The notes below the pieces were generated by a model. The model had not been told where the DNA came from. It did no database searches and worked only from the letters and a program-made list of their open reading frames with translations. This document shows, in pieces, positions 1 to 8,974 of a DNA stretch of 14,658 nt. The translations under genes were made by a program, and so were the position numbers. Source of the stretch: Acidobacteriota bacterium (GTDB lineage: Bacteria > Acidobacteriota > Terriglobia > Terriglobales > Acidobacteriaceae); NCBI GenBank assembly GCA_021799405.1, contig JAJZAL010000129.1, positions 1 to 14,658 on the forward strand, given 5' to 3'. Each line of letters opens with the position of its first letter. Position 1 is the first letter of the stretch.

Positions 1-126
1 ATAACCCTCCTGCTTGAGCGCCTTGCAGGCCTGTGTCCCCGAATAGTCAAATTCGGCGGATTGACCAATCACAATCGGCCCGGAGCCGATCACAAGAATT
101 TTCTGAATGTCATTTCTGCGTGGCAT
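1..126 (-). CDS. carB: Carbamoyl phosphate synthase large subunit, N-terminal fragment (cut by window edge)
   Basis: The minus strand from the ATG at 126 reads 42 codons off the window edge, starting [17 protein letters not shown] and continuing [20 protein letters not shown]. This is the highly conserved opening of the CarB N-terminal pre-ATP-grasp domain, including the GSGP loop and the IGQ-x-EFDYSG-x-QACKAL signature. CarB uses ammonia delivered by CarA plus bicarbonate and two ATP to make carbamoyl phosphate for arginine and pyrimidine synthesis in the cytoplasm. carA lies upstream in the same direction, but 313 bases away rather than overlapping or tightly coupled. Only a weak AGAAG-type ribosome binding site precedes the start. 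The identity is secure; the rest of the gene is outside the window. Confidence 0.96.
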   Translation of the reverse strand, partial: MPRRNDIQKILVIGSGPIVIGQSAEFDYSGTQACKALKQEGY

Positions 127-195
127 CTTCTTCTTGTCTGTTCCCTATTTATCGAAAGTATTGTGATTTCCGTCGAAAGTTCAAATCTTTCTGCA

Positions 196-330
196 TTGCA
201 AGGACATGACTTCGGCTGTACTGTCGTGTACACCGCTCTCTTGAAGGGGCACAATTTCCACCGTGCTGCTCATTGCAGCACCGTTTTGAAAGGGCACGAC
301 CTTAGTCGTGCCCTTTCAAAACCGTCTTGC
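196..330. repeat. Three degenerate 45-bp tandem units, each containing a palindrome, between carA and carB
   Basis: Three units start at 196, 241 and 286, exactly 45 bases apart. Each opens with TTG-x-A-x-GG-x-CA-x-x-A. Each contains an inverted repeat: unit 1 TGTAC/GTACA (217-221 with 228-232), unit 2 GTGCTGC/GCAGCAC (263-269 with 275-281), and unit 3 the long hairpin listed separately. Units 1 and 2 are diverged and unit 3 is nearly intact. Read on the plus strand, the units give a false peptide with LxGHxF/L every 15 residues. I remember such LKGHDFSRA-like peptides as translations of a dispersed acidobacterial palindromic repeat, but that recollection cannot be checked here. The function is unknown. 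Confidence 0.7.
280..325. repeat. Long hairpin: REP-like palindrome
   Basis: Bases 280-300 and 305-325 are inverted copies around a four-base loop (CTTA, 301-304). They give 18 consecutive Watson-Crick pairs (283-300 with 305-322), one mismatch, then two more pairs. The core is GGGCACGAC/GTCGTGCCC flanked by TTTTGAAA/TTTCAAAA. No T-run follows on either strand, so it is not a classic terminator. It may act as an mRNA stabiliser or a Rho/RNase block, or it may be a mobile REP-type element. Confidence 0.85.
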
Positions 331-372
331 CAAGCCCGCTCTCGCGCCGGCTTATGGCAAAATCCATGCTCC

Positions 373-401
373 AAAAAACAGCGGAGCCATCGCCCCGCTG
401 T
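373..401 (-). terminator. Rho-independent terminator downstream of carA
   Basis: On the minus strand, 39 bases after the carA stop, a nine-pair stem ACAGCGGGG/CTCCGCTGT (one G-U pair) closes a six-base loop and is followed directly by six T. The stem arms are 393-401 and 378-386, the loop is 387-392 and the T-run is 373-378. This is a textbook intrinsic terminator, placed between carA and carB rather than after carB. Confidence 0.85.
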
Positions 402-439
402 CGTCGTTAAAAAAAATGGTGCCTCCCGAAGATTCCAAT

Positions 440-1591
440 TCATCCCTTCCACTCCTCCATCATCTTGCGGAAGTCGCTGAAGAGGTAGTGCGAGTCGTGC
501 GGCCCGGGAGCCGCCTCCGGATGGTATTGCACGCTGAACAGCGGCAGCGTCTTATGGCGCAGCCCTTCCAATGTCTGGTCGTTCAGGTCCACGTGGGTCA
601 ACTCTACGTCGCTCGTGTTGATCGAATCGGGATCGACGGCAAAGTTGTGGTTGTGCGCCGTGATCTCCACCTTACCCGTAGCATTGTTGCGCACCGGGTG
701 GTTGCCGCCATGATGGCCGAACTTGAGCTTATACGTGCGCCCGCCCAGTGCCAGGCCGGTAAGCTGGTGCCCCAGGCAGATTCCAAAGATCGGTATCCGG
801 CCCATCATGTTCTGGATCGCCTTTACCGCGTAGTCGACCGGCTCCGGATCGCCCGGGCCGTTGGACAGGAACACGCCATCCGGCTTCAGTGCCAGCGCGT
901 CTTCCGCCGACGTCTCCGCCGGAACCACCGTCACGCGGCAGCCTTCGCGCGTCAACATCCTTAGAATGTTCTGCTTAATCCCAAAATCATAAGCCACTAC
1001 ATGAAGGCACTTACGTGCTTCCGCGCCTTGGGCAAGCGTCTCCGATGGCAAGAGCGGGTCGCCCGATTGATTCCGGCTGTCGGCGGAGTCAAAGGTATAG
1101 AACGACTTGGTCGAAACTACGCGCGCCAAGTCCGTTCCCTCCATCCTCCGGAGCTTACGGGCTCTCTCCACAAGAACTTCGGGATCTGAAACCGTGGTCG
1201 AAATCACGCCGCGCATCACACCCTTTGTCCGCAGATGCCGGACCAGCGCGCGCGTATCGATCTCAGCCAGCACCGGAACCTTGTAGCGCTCCATGTACTC
1301 GTCGGTCACCTGTTCCGAGCGCCAGTTCGAGCTGATCGCCGAAAACTCGCGGACAATGAGTCCTTCGATAAACGGCCTGGCCGCCTCGTTGTCCGCCTGG
1401 TTGGTGCCGTAGTTGCCGATTTGGGGGTTGGTGAGAACGACGATTTGACCGGCATACGAGGGATCGGTGGCGATTTCCTGGTAACCGGTAAGTGAAGTAT
1501 TGAAAACGACCTCACCCTGGCATTCACCAGGTGCGCCGTAGCCTTGACCGCGGAAGATGCGCCCGTCCTCGAGCGCCAGGATTGCCTGCAT
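440..1591 (-). CDS. carA: Carbamoyl phosphate synthase small subunit (glutamine amidotransferase)
   Basis: The 383-residue protein matches the usual CarA length. The N-terminal CPSase_sm_chain domain covers roughly residues 1-135 ([42 protein letters not shown]). The class I glutaminase covers roughly 195-378, with nucleophile Cys272 in FGICLGHQ and catalytic His357 and Glu359 in SVQYHPEA. It hydrolyses glutamine and channels ammonia to CarB. I chose the ATG at 1591 because family members start there and GGAGAGG lies just upstream; an in-frame ATG at 1639 and a longer opening to 1705 add residues with no family resemblance. An intrinsic terminator follows the stop, which is unusual for a carAB pair. 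Confidence 0.96.
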   Translation of the reverse strand: MQAILALEDGRIFRGQGYGAPGECQGEVVFNTSLTGYQEIATDPSYAGQIVVLTNPQIGNYGTNQADNEAARPFIEGLIVREFSAISSNWRSEQVTDEYMERYKVPVLAEIDTRALVRHLRTKGVMRGVISTTVSDPEVLVERARKLRRMEGTDLARVVSTKSFYTFDSADSRNQSGDPLLPSETLAQGAEARKCLHVVAYDFGIKQNILRMLTREGCRVTVVPAETSAEDALALKPDGVFLSNGPGDPEPVDYAVKAIQNMMGRIPIFGICLGHQLTGLALGGRTYKLKFGHHGGNHPVRNNATGKVEITAHNHNFAVDPDSINTSDVELTHVDLNDQTLEGLRHKTLPLFSVQYHPEAAPGPHDSHYLFSDFRKMMEEWKG

Positions 1592-2524
1592 CGCCTCTCC
1601 GGGGAATGGATTCAAGTGATTCGAGTCAAAGCGCGTCATCCTCTTTATTATCAACAAAACAAAGATTGCGATTTCGATTTTGCTGAAGTTTTGAGGAACG
1701 AGCAACGCGCATCATGACCGATCCTATTGGGTTAGCCCCATTTACTATAACAGTTTTCACGCGCTCTTCCACTATCCTGTCCCTACCGGAATCACGCGCT
1801 ATGGAAGCGCTGCAACTGCCTCAAATCTCCCTCCATCCCCGAGGGCGGCGTGAACAAGCGACGGGGGAGTTCGCTGATCGCCTAGAGCCCAACATGCCGT
1901 TCGAAGAATATTGGCGGCCAGTTGATGGATCGAAGAATTCTCCGCATCATCGGCGCGGAGTCAAGACCTTTTATCCGGAAAGGAGCGGTTCTGAGCGGGA
2001 CCAATTAGCCATCAGTTGCGTCCTGCGAGACCGCAATTTCGTGAAGGGCTGGCGACGCTTGCTCGGCCTTGCCGCATAACGCTCAAGTATCCGCCCCAAT
2101 CAAGCTATGGAACCATGCAATCGAATCAAACTACTTACACGGGACTCCGGTTGACGGGCGTCCCTCGGAATCGGTCCCGATAAGTTGCAGGATGCTATGA
2201 GACGCATGCCGTCGATGGATCACAACAGCGTCCAGGCGCTTTCTGACGCAGTGGATGTTGTAGCGGTCAAAGCACCCGGAAGCCACAAATTTCAACACGG
2301 TCTGGCAGGATCTCGCCAAGCCGCTCAATCGAAAGCATTCATTCTCACCTTATTTCAACAGCTTCAATGAATCGTTTGACCTGCGTTGGGAGCAGAGGAT
2401 CGGGGTTCGCATCCCACCGCCCCCGAACAGTGGATATCCCTTTCAAAACAATGTTCGCCAGAATTTGCTCGTTCATGCGATTGCCCCGCAACATCGAGGC
2501 CTCACTCCCAAGGAGGAGGGGAAG
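1592..2524. other. 933-base region without a convincing gene
   Basis: The stretch holds the carA promoter region and several open frames that I cannot match to any family. One is a plus-strand frame at 1714-2079 (121 codons) with no good ribosome binding site. Another is a plus-strand frame open from 2264 to the TGA at 2576-2578, whose translation looks protein-like (FDLRWEQRIGVRIPPPP) but has no start near its opening. Short minus-strand frames overlap these at 2131-2530. None shows a recognisable motif. The region may be decayed coding sequence or long regulatory DNA. Confidence 0.4.
1744..1752 (-). promoter_or_regulatory. Possible extended -10 promoter for carA
   Basis: On the minus strand the sequence reads TG-T-TATAGT, an extended -10 element about 150 bases before the carA start. 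No good -35 hexamer is visible. The resulting leader would be long enough for attenuation control, but I see no clear terminator/antiterminator pair or PyrR-type site. Confidence 0.3.
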
Positions 2525-2578
2525 ATGCAAGAATATAACGAACTGTCACTCTGCAGAACCGGGTGGCATGCATTATGA
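2525..2578 (+). CDS. 17-codon mini-ORF with strong ribosome binding site (possible leader peptide)
   Basis: The ATG at 2525 follows AAGGAGGAGGG (2510-2520) at near-ideal spacing, one of the strongest Shine-Dalgarno sequences in the window. It encodes MQEYNELSLCRTGWHAL. Its TGA (2576-2578) overlaps an ATG at 2575 in the frame of the following hydrolase, an ATGA coupling junction. It could be a leader peptide for translational coupling, or the last codons of a broken gene, because the same frame is open back to 2264. No homology is recognised. A second short ORF in the same frame (MNPQLQWINGVKLDC..., 2600-2680) ends in another ATGA overlap. Confidence 0.35.
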   Translation: MQEYNELSLCRTGWHAL

Positions 2579-2676
2579 GCTATGTGCCGCTCGGGCGCGA
2601 TGAATCCGCAGCTCCAATGGATCAACGGGGTGAAGCTCGATTGCCCCGCGCTCTGGCATCTGTTGTCGGAAACACA

Positions 2677-3495
2677 ATGAATCTCGAACGCAGGCCAGGA
2701 TTTCTGGACAGGCTCAGCTTCACGGCTGCAATCACCGTGGCCAGCCGAACGCTGATTCTGCGGGATCGGCTTATGGGCAAGGTCAGGAATGACCGGCTCA
2801 GCGGAAACTTCCGCCATACGACATCGAGACACAGCATTGCCAGCGGGCGCGAGAGACTTGACGCCATCTTTGGGAGACCCGCGGGAGAGTCCGCCTGCGC
2901 CGCTTTGCTGATCTGCCACGGCATTGCGGAAACCGTCGAGCACTGGCTCGCCGTACAACATCTTCTCGCGGAACACGGCGTAGCTTCGCTGGTATTCGAT
3001 TACGCCGGATACGGACGCAGTACCGGAACCGTCCGCTGGGAGCAATGCGAAAACGACGCGGTTGCAGCCTTTGAGTTGCTACGGGCGCTCGCTCCAGACT
3101 TGGAGCCGTCTGTGCTGGGTTTTTCGATGGGCACTGGTGTCGCCGCCGCCATTCTGGATCGGGTGTCGCCAAAACATCTGGTTCTCTGCGGCGCATTCAC
3201 CTCGTTCCAGGCCGCCGCATGTGCTATTGGAGTGCCGAAACGATTTGCCTTTGCAGTGCCGCCGATCTGGAACACTCTGGAATCCCTCCGGCGTTGTCCG
3301 TCACCACCACTCATCATCCACTGCGAGCAGGATCGCCTGTTTCCGCAGCAAATGGCCTTGGACCTGGCTACCTGCTGCCAAGCACCCGCCCAGCTAGTCA
3401 TCGTCCCCAACCATCAGCATAGCGAACCCTTCTACCGACCACGCCTTTCGTATTGGGGCACCGTAATTCGCCGCCTTGTCTCCGATATCAGATAG
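2677..3495 (+). CDS. Alpha/beta hydrolase (serine hydrolase, S33-like)
   Basis: From the ATG at 2677 the protein has 272 residues. An alpha/beta hydrolase core runs from about residue 55 to the end. The oxyanion strand is LLICHGIAE (78-85), followed by VFDYAGYGRS (106-115), the nucleophile elbow GFSMG with Ser150, the acid Asp219 in HCEQDRLFP, and the histidine His248 in PNHQHSEPFY. All three triad members are present, so it should be active; the substrate is unknown (ester, thioester or lipid). Start choice is uncertain: 2677 overlaps an upstream stop as ATGA, and an in-frame ATG at 2575 (306 residues) overlaps the mini-ORF stop in the same way. The residues before 2677 look unstructured. 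The gene is followed by a 577-base gap, so joint transcription with the sulfolipid genes is unproven. Confidence 0.85.
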   Translation: MNLERRPGFLDRLSFTAAITVASRTLILRDRLMGKVRNDRLSGNFRHTTSRHSIASGRERLDAIFGRPAGESACAALLICHGIAETVEHWLAVQHLLAEHGVASLVFDYAGYGRSTGTVRWEQCENDAVAAFELLRALAPDLEPSVLGFSMGTGVAAAILDRVSPKHLVLCGAFTSFQAAACAIGVPKRFAFAVPPIWNTLESLRRCPSPPLIIHCEQDRLFPQQMALDLATCCQAPAQLVIVPNHQHSEPFYRPRLSYWGTVIRRLVSDIR

Positions 3496-4072
3496 ACTTT
3501 GTGAGCTTGCCAAGGCCTGTTCATTGCCTCACGATTCAGAAATCCGATTTCGCCACCGGGAGGTCGTTTCCTGTGGGTGGAAGCTAAGCCGACCCTCCGG
3601 AGCGATGTCCTGTTCCCGCGACGCAGCATCATTACAGTCCGGCGCGGAAATGGGCCGTCACGTCGACGAGCTGCGCGCGGCCGTGCGCAGGACCGTCGGA
3701 CAGCAGAGCCTCCACTCCCCGCCAAGCACGAGGGGCGTCGATGTCCGCTTATGTCGCCGGGGGAGGAACTTCCGCGCGTTGTGACAGGAGATCGCAGCCG
3801 ACGCGCCAACCACCGCATCGCCGGCCTGCTTCAATGCCCGAATTCCCACTTTGACATGACGGAAATGTAATCTTTCACGACATTAACGGAGAACCTAGAG
3901 GAGGTGGTATACACTGGCGGTATCGGCGCTCCTCCTGGAGTTCCCTTAATTGCTAGAAATTTCTCTTTGACTCGAACCGAACGGCCCTGTGTTCTTCCCT
4001 TGTATATAAAGCACGGCGCCGCTTGAGCATGTGTCTACGTTGGGACAGGCAACAAGGTGGAGAGTTACTCGG
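3496..4072. other. 577-base gap before the sulfolipid gene group
   Basis: Open frames on both strands overlap between 3432 and 3870, but none has family motifs or a good ribosome binding site, and I regard them as chance. The last 130 bases are richer in A/T and probably carry the promoter for the downstream genes. No terminator is evident after the hydrolase. Confidence 0.5.
3967..4010 (+). promoter_or_regulatory. Possible promoter region for the sulfolipid operon
   Basis: TTGACT (3967-3972) resembles a -35 element. The hexamer 17 bases on (TGTTCT) is a weak -10. A better -10-like TATATA with a preceding TG lies at 4001-4008, but it is 30 bases from TTGACT, so the two do not form one standard promoter. 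The A/T-rich setting and position support a promoter here; the exact elements are unresolved. Confidence 0.3.
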
Positions 4073-6414
<2,342 letters not shown>

Positions 6415-6417
6415 AGC

Positions 6418-7719
6418 TTGGACGCCGACGCTCGGTGTGTGCTCGAAGAGACTGGCGAGGCAAGCAGGCTACTGCGTATCGCCATCATCACTGAGACGTT
6501 TCTTCCCAAGATCGACGGCATTGTTACGCGGTTGTGCCACACCTTGCGTCACCTGACGCGCAGTGGCCACACCATTCAGGTCATCGCGCCGCGCGGCGTC
6601 GATGAGTTCGAAGGAATACCGGTGCACGGTGTTCCAGGATTCAGGTTCCCCTTCTACCGCGATCTTACCGCGGCCATTCCTGACCGAGGCCTTCGCGCAT
6701 TATTGCGCTCGTTTCAACCTGATCTCATTCACGCCATCAACCCCGCCATCCTGGGCGTGTCGGCATTCTTTGCCAGTGTTTCGCTTAAGGTGCCGCTGAT
6801 CGTCTCCTATCACACTCACCTGCCAAAGTACTTGCATTATTACGGCATGGGGCGCCTCGAACCTCTCATGTGGTGGGGCATGCGCCAGAGTTACAACCGT
6901 GCGGACCTGCTGCTGGCTACCTCGCAAGCGATGCAAAGGGAGTTGGCGGCACATGGCATCCGACGGGTGCAACTGTGGCGGCGCGGCGTGGACACGGATC
7001 TGTTTCACCCGCAGCGGAGAACAGACGCGATGCGCGATCGCCTTACGCAGGGCCACCCAACAGAGAAATTGCTCATCTATGTTGGACGGCTCTCGGTCGA
7101 GAAGCAGATCGAGCACTGCCGCACAGTGCTGGAAGCGCTGCCTGGCGCGCGCCTTGCCTTGGTGGGCGACGGGCCTCACCGGCGCAAGCTGGAACAGCAC
7201 TTCATGGGAACGAAGACGCATTTTGCCGGATTTATGGAAGGCGAGGAATTGGCCGCCGCCTACGCCTCGGCCGATGTATTTATGCTGCCTTCGCAAACCG
7301 AGACGCTGGGCCTGGTCCTGCTGGAGGCGATGGCTGCCGGCTGCCCTGTGGTGACGCCGCGAGCAGGCGGTACTAGCGACATCGTACAGGATGGCGTAAC
7401 AGGTCACCTCTACGACCCCGACAATCCGTTGAGCGCCATCGAGGCGGTCAAGCGCCTGCTGTTCAATGCGGATTACCGCGCCACCATCAGCCGCCAGGCA
7501 CGGGCAGACGCCGAACTGTGGGGATGGAGCGCCGCCACGCGTCAGTTGGAAGACTATTATCGCCATGTGATCTTGCGCGAGCATCACTTGGCACAGCAGA
7601 TTGCGGACTACGAAGCGGCAGAGGCCTCAATGGGGACAATTTGCGGCGAATTGCAGATTTCGCGCGCCACGTTTCGCCGCTTGAGTCGCGCGACGGCAAA
7701 GAGCCGCGGAAGCATTTAG
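6418..7719 (+). CDS. sqdX: SqdX-like sulfoquinovosyltransferase (GT4 family)
   Basis: This 433-residue GT-B glycosyltransferase probably transfers sulfoquinovose from UDP-sulfoquinovose to diacylglycerol at the cytoplasmic membrane face, making SQDG. The acceptor domain starts at IAIITETFLPKIDGI (21-35). HTHLPKYLHYYGMG (132-144), GRLSVEK (223-229) and ALVGDGPHRRKLE (247-259) follow, and the EX7E motif is Glu295/Glu303 in TETLGLVLLEAMAAGCPVV. Adjacency to sqdB supports the SqdX assignment over a generic GT4 mannosyltransferase. The start is TTG at 6418, six bases after GGAGG (6407-6411); no ATG fits. Odd point: about 50 residues extend beyond the GT fold (385-433) and contain a helix-turn-helix-like stretch GELQISRATFRRL. 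Confidence 0.9.
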   Translation: MDADARCVLEETGEASRLLRIAIITETFLPKIDGIVTRLCHTLRHLTRSGHTIQVIAPRGVDEFEGIPVHGVPGFRFPFYRDLTAAIPDRGLRALLRSFQPDLIHAINPAILGVSAFFASVSLKVPLIVSYHTHLPKYLHYYGMGRLEPLMWWGMRQSYNRADLLLATSQAMQRELAAHGIRRVQLWRRGVDTDLFHPQRRTDAMRDRLTQGHPTEKLLIYVGRLSVEKQIEHCRTVLEALPGARLALVGDGPHRRKLEQHFMGTKTHFAGFMEGEELAAAYASADVFMLPSQTETLGLVLLEAMAAGCPVVTPRAGGTSDIVQDGVTGHLYDPDNPLSAIEAVKRLLFNADYRATISRQARADAELWGWSAATRQLEDYYRHVILREHHLAQQIADYEAAEASMGTICGELQISRATFRRLSRATAKSRGSI

Positions 7720-7790
7720 CTATTGCTTCTCCAACTGCGCTGGAAAGCGCCAAATGCCCGTAACAAAAGATGATCTGAAATGGAGACTGC

Positions 7791-8846
7791 TTGAAGAGGC
7801 GTCAATGGGTAGCAGGTCTGGTAGCGCTCATTTTGCTGGCCGTTTTGACGGCCCTGAACCGCAACAGAATTCACTTTGATTTCCGGCTCTTTCGCTCTCA
7901 ACTTGCACTGGCAGACTGGAGCAAGATCGCTCTTGCTGTCGGATGCATCTATGTGGGCTATGTCGTCCGCGCGGTGCGCTGGCATTGGCTTCTGCGCCAT
8001 AGCCGGAAGGTTTCGCTTTTTCCGCTCATGGCCGTGCAGATCATGGGGGCTACCGCGGTCGCGCTTTTTGGCCGTGTGGCTGATTTGACCCGCCCTTACC
8101 TGGCTTCGAAGAAAACCGGCCTTCCGATCAGCTTGCAGATCGCCGTGTATGTCATTGACCGGGTGTTTGACGCAGGATCATTGGCGCTATTCTTCGGTGG
8201 CACAATTTTCCTTTCGCAACTCCAATCCGTATTTCTACGGAAGGCCGCTCTTGTGGCGTTGTCAGGCACACTCATCGGCACAGTGTTCTTGATCGCACTG
8301 CGGCTCTCCGGAGACACCGTGGCCTTCTTCTTTGAGCGCGTCTTCACACGCGTGTCAAAGAAGCTGGGCGTCGCCGCAGGTCACAAGCTGCGTACTTTCC
8401 ATACCGGCCTCGACGCTATTCGCTCGTTCTCTGACATTGTGGTAGTCGCTGTCTCGTCCGTATGCCTTTGGGGACTGATTGCTATGGCCTACGTCGAGAC
8501 ATCGCGCGCCTTTATCGCTAACCGGCAGCTCGCTACGATGACCTTCTCGCAGTGCATTCCGCTACTTGCCGTCAGTAGCGGCGCCAGTTTCTTCCAGTTG
8601 CCTGTCCTGGGGTGGTTCTCTCAGATTGGGCTGGTCGCAGCCGGAATGTCCGCAATTTATCGCGTACCGGCAGAAGTATCGACTGCATGGTCGGCTACTC
8701 TGTTGCTCGTTACCCTTCTCAGTCCGATACCTGCCGGCCTGATCTGGGCCCAGGTGGAGGGCATCAGTCTGCGCAAAGTCACTGCGGAAAGCGAACACTC
8801 AAGCGAAGACATCGAATTGGGCGAAGGGGCGCCATCGCCGCATTAG
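7791..8846 (+). CDS. Multi-pass membrane protein, LPG_synthase_TM/flippase-like family
   Basis: The 351-residue protein is very hydrophobic, with about seven to nine predicted membrane spans (for example around 7-23, 45-62, 80-95, 150-172, 212-230, 258-275 and 296-318). VVRAVRWHWLL (58-68), GRVADLTRPYLASKK (94-108), YVIDRVFDAG (119-128) and the Pro/Ser-rich final third match the lysylphosphatidylglycerol synthase transmembrane (UPF0104, AglD-like) pattern. There is no aminoacyl-transferase domain. The start is TTG at 7791, with GGAG five bases upstream and an in-frame stop at 7776. It lies 71 bases after sqdX on the same strand. Family members act in lipid modification or translocation, so a role in moving or anchoring sulfolipid synthesis is inferred from context only. 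Confidence 0.82.
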   Translation: MKRRQWVAGLVALILLAVLTALNRNRIHFDFRLFRSQLALADWSKIALAVGCIYVGYVVRAVRWHWLLRHSRKVSLFPLMAVQIMGATAVALFGRVADLTRPYLASKKTGLPISLQIAVYVIDRVFDAGSLALFFGGTIFLSQLQSVFLRKAALVALSGTLIGTVFLIALRLSGDTVAFFFERVFTRVSKKLGVAAGHKLRTFHTGLDAIRSFSDIVVVAVSSVCLWGLIAMAYVETSRAFIANRQLATMTFSQCIPLLAVSSGASFFQLPVLGWFSQIGLVAAGMSAIYRVPAEVSTAWSATLLLVTLLSPIPAGLIWAQVEGISLRKVTAESEHSSEDIELGEGAPSPH

Positions 8847-8936
8847 ACATCTATCACCGTATGAATTCGTTCCATGTGTGGAGGAACTTTTCGCGCGCCG
8901 TTCGGTGCCCGGGAATGAGCACTACGCGCAGACTAA

Positions 8937-8970
8937 CTGCGTGGGTGGATACGCCACCCATCAGCGGCAG
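8937..8970. terminator. Hairpin between convergent genes, possible bidirectional terminator
   Basis: TGGGTGG (8942-8948) pairs perfectly with CCACCCA (8954-8960) around a five-base loop, with an outer CTGC/GCAG pair flanking it. It lies in the 128-base space between the membrane-protein stop and the convergent radical SAM gene. There is no clear T-run, so termination efficiency is doubtful. Confidence 0.45.
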
Positions 8971-8974
8971 TTGA

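Noticed and set aside
196..330. CRISPR array
   Set aside because: The units are diverged and contain palindromes, with no separate constant repeats and unique spacers; only three units, and no cas genes nearby.
61..480. 139-codon plus-strand frame across the carA-carB spacer with repeated LxGHxF peptide
   Set aside because: The periodic peptide is a translation of the 45-bp palindromic repeat. The frame runs over the carB start and the carA terminator and has no ribosome binding site.
308..964. 218-codon plus-strand open frame
   Set aside because: It lies opposite the strongly conserved glutaminase half of carA and reflects its codon bias.
1714..2079. 121-codon plus-strand frame upstream of carA
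   Set aside because: No recognisable motif or ribosome binding site. It starts within the probable carA promoter region, so I left it in the gap description.
3432..3870. Overlapping open frames on both strands after the hydrolase
   Set aside because: Arg/Ser-rich translations without domains, mutually overlapping, with no supporting start signals.
6700..7587. 295-codon minus-strand frame opposite sqdX
   Set aside because: The plus-strand frame has full GT-B motifs and a matching ribosome binding site; the antisense translation has none.
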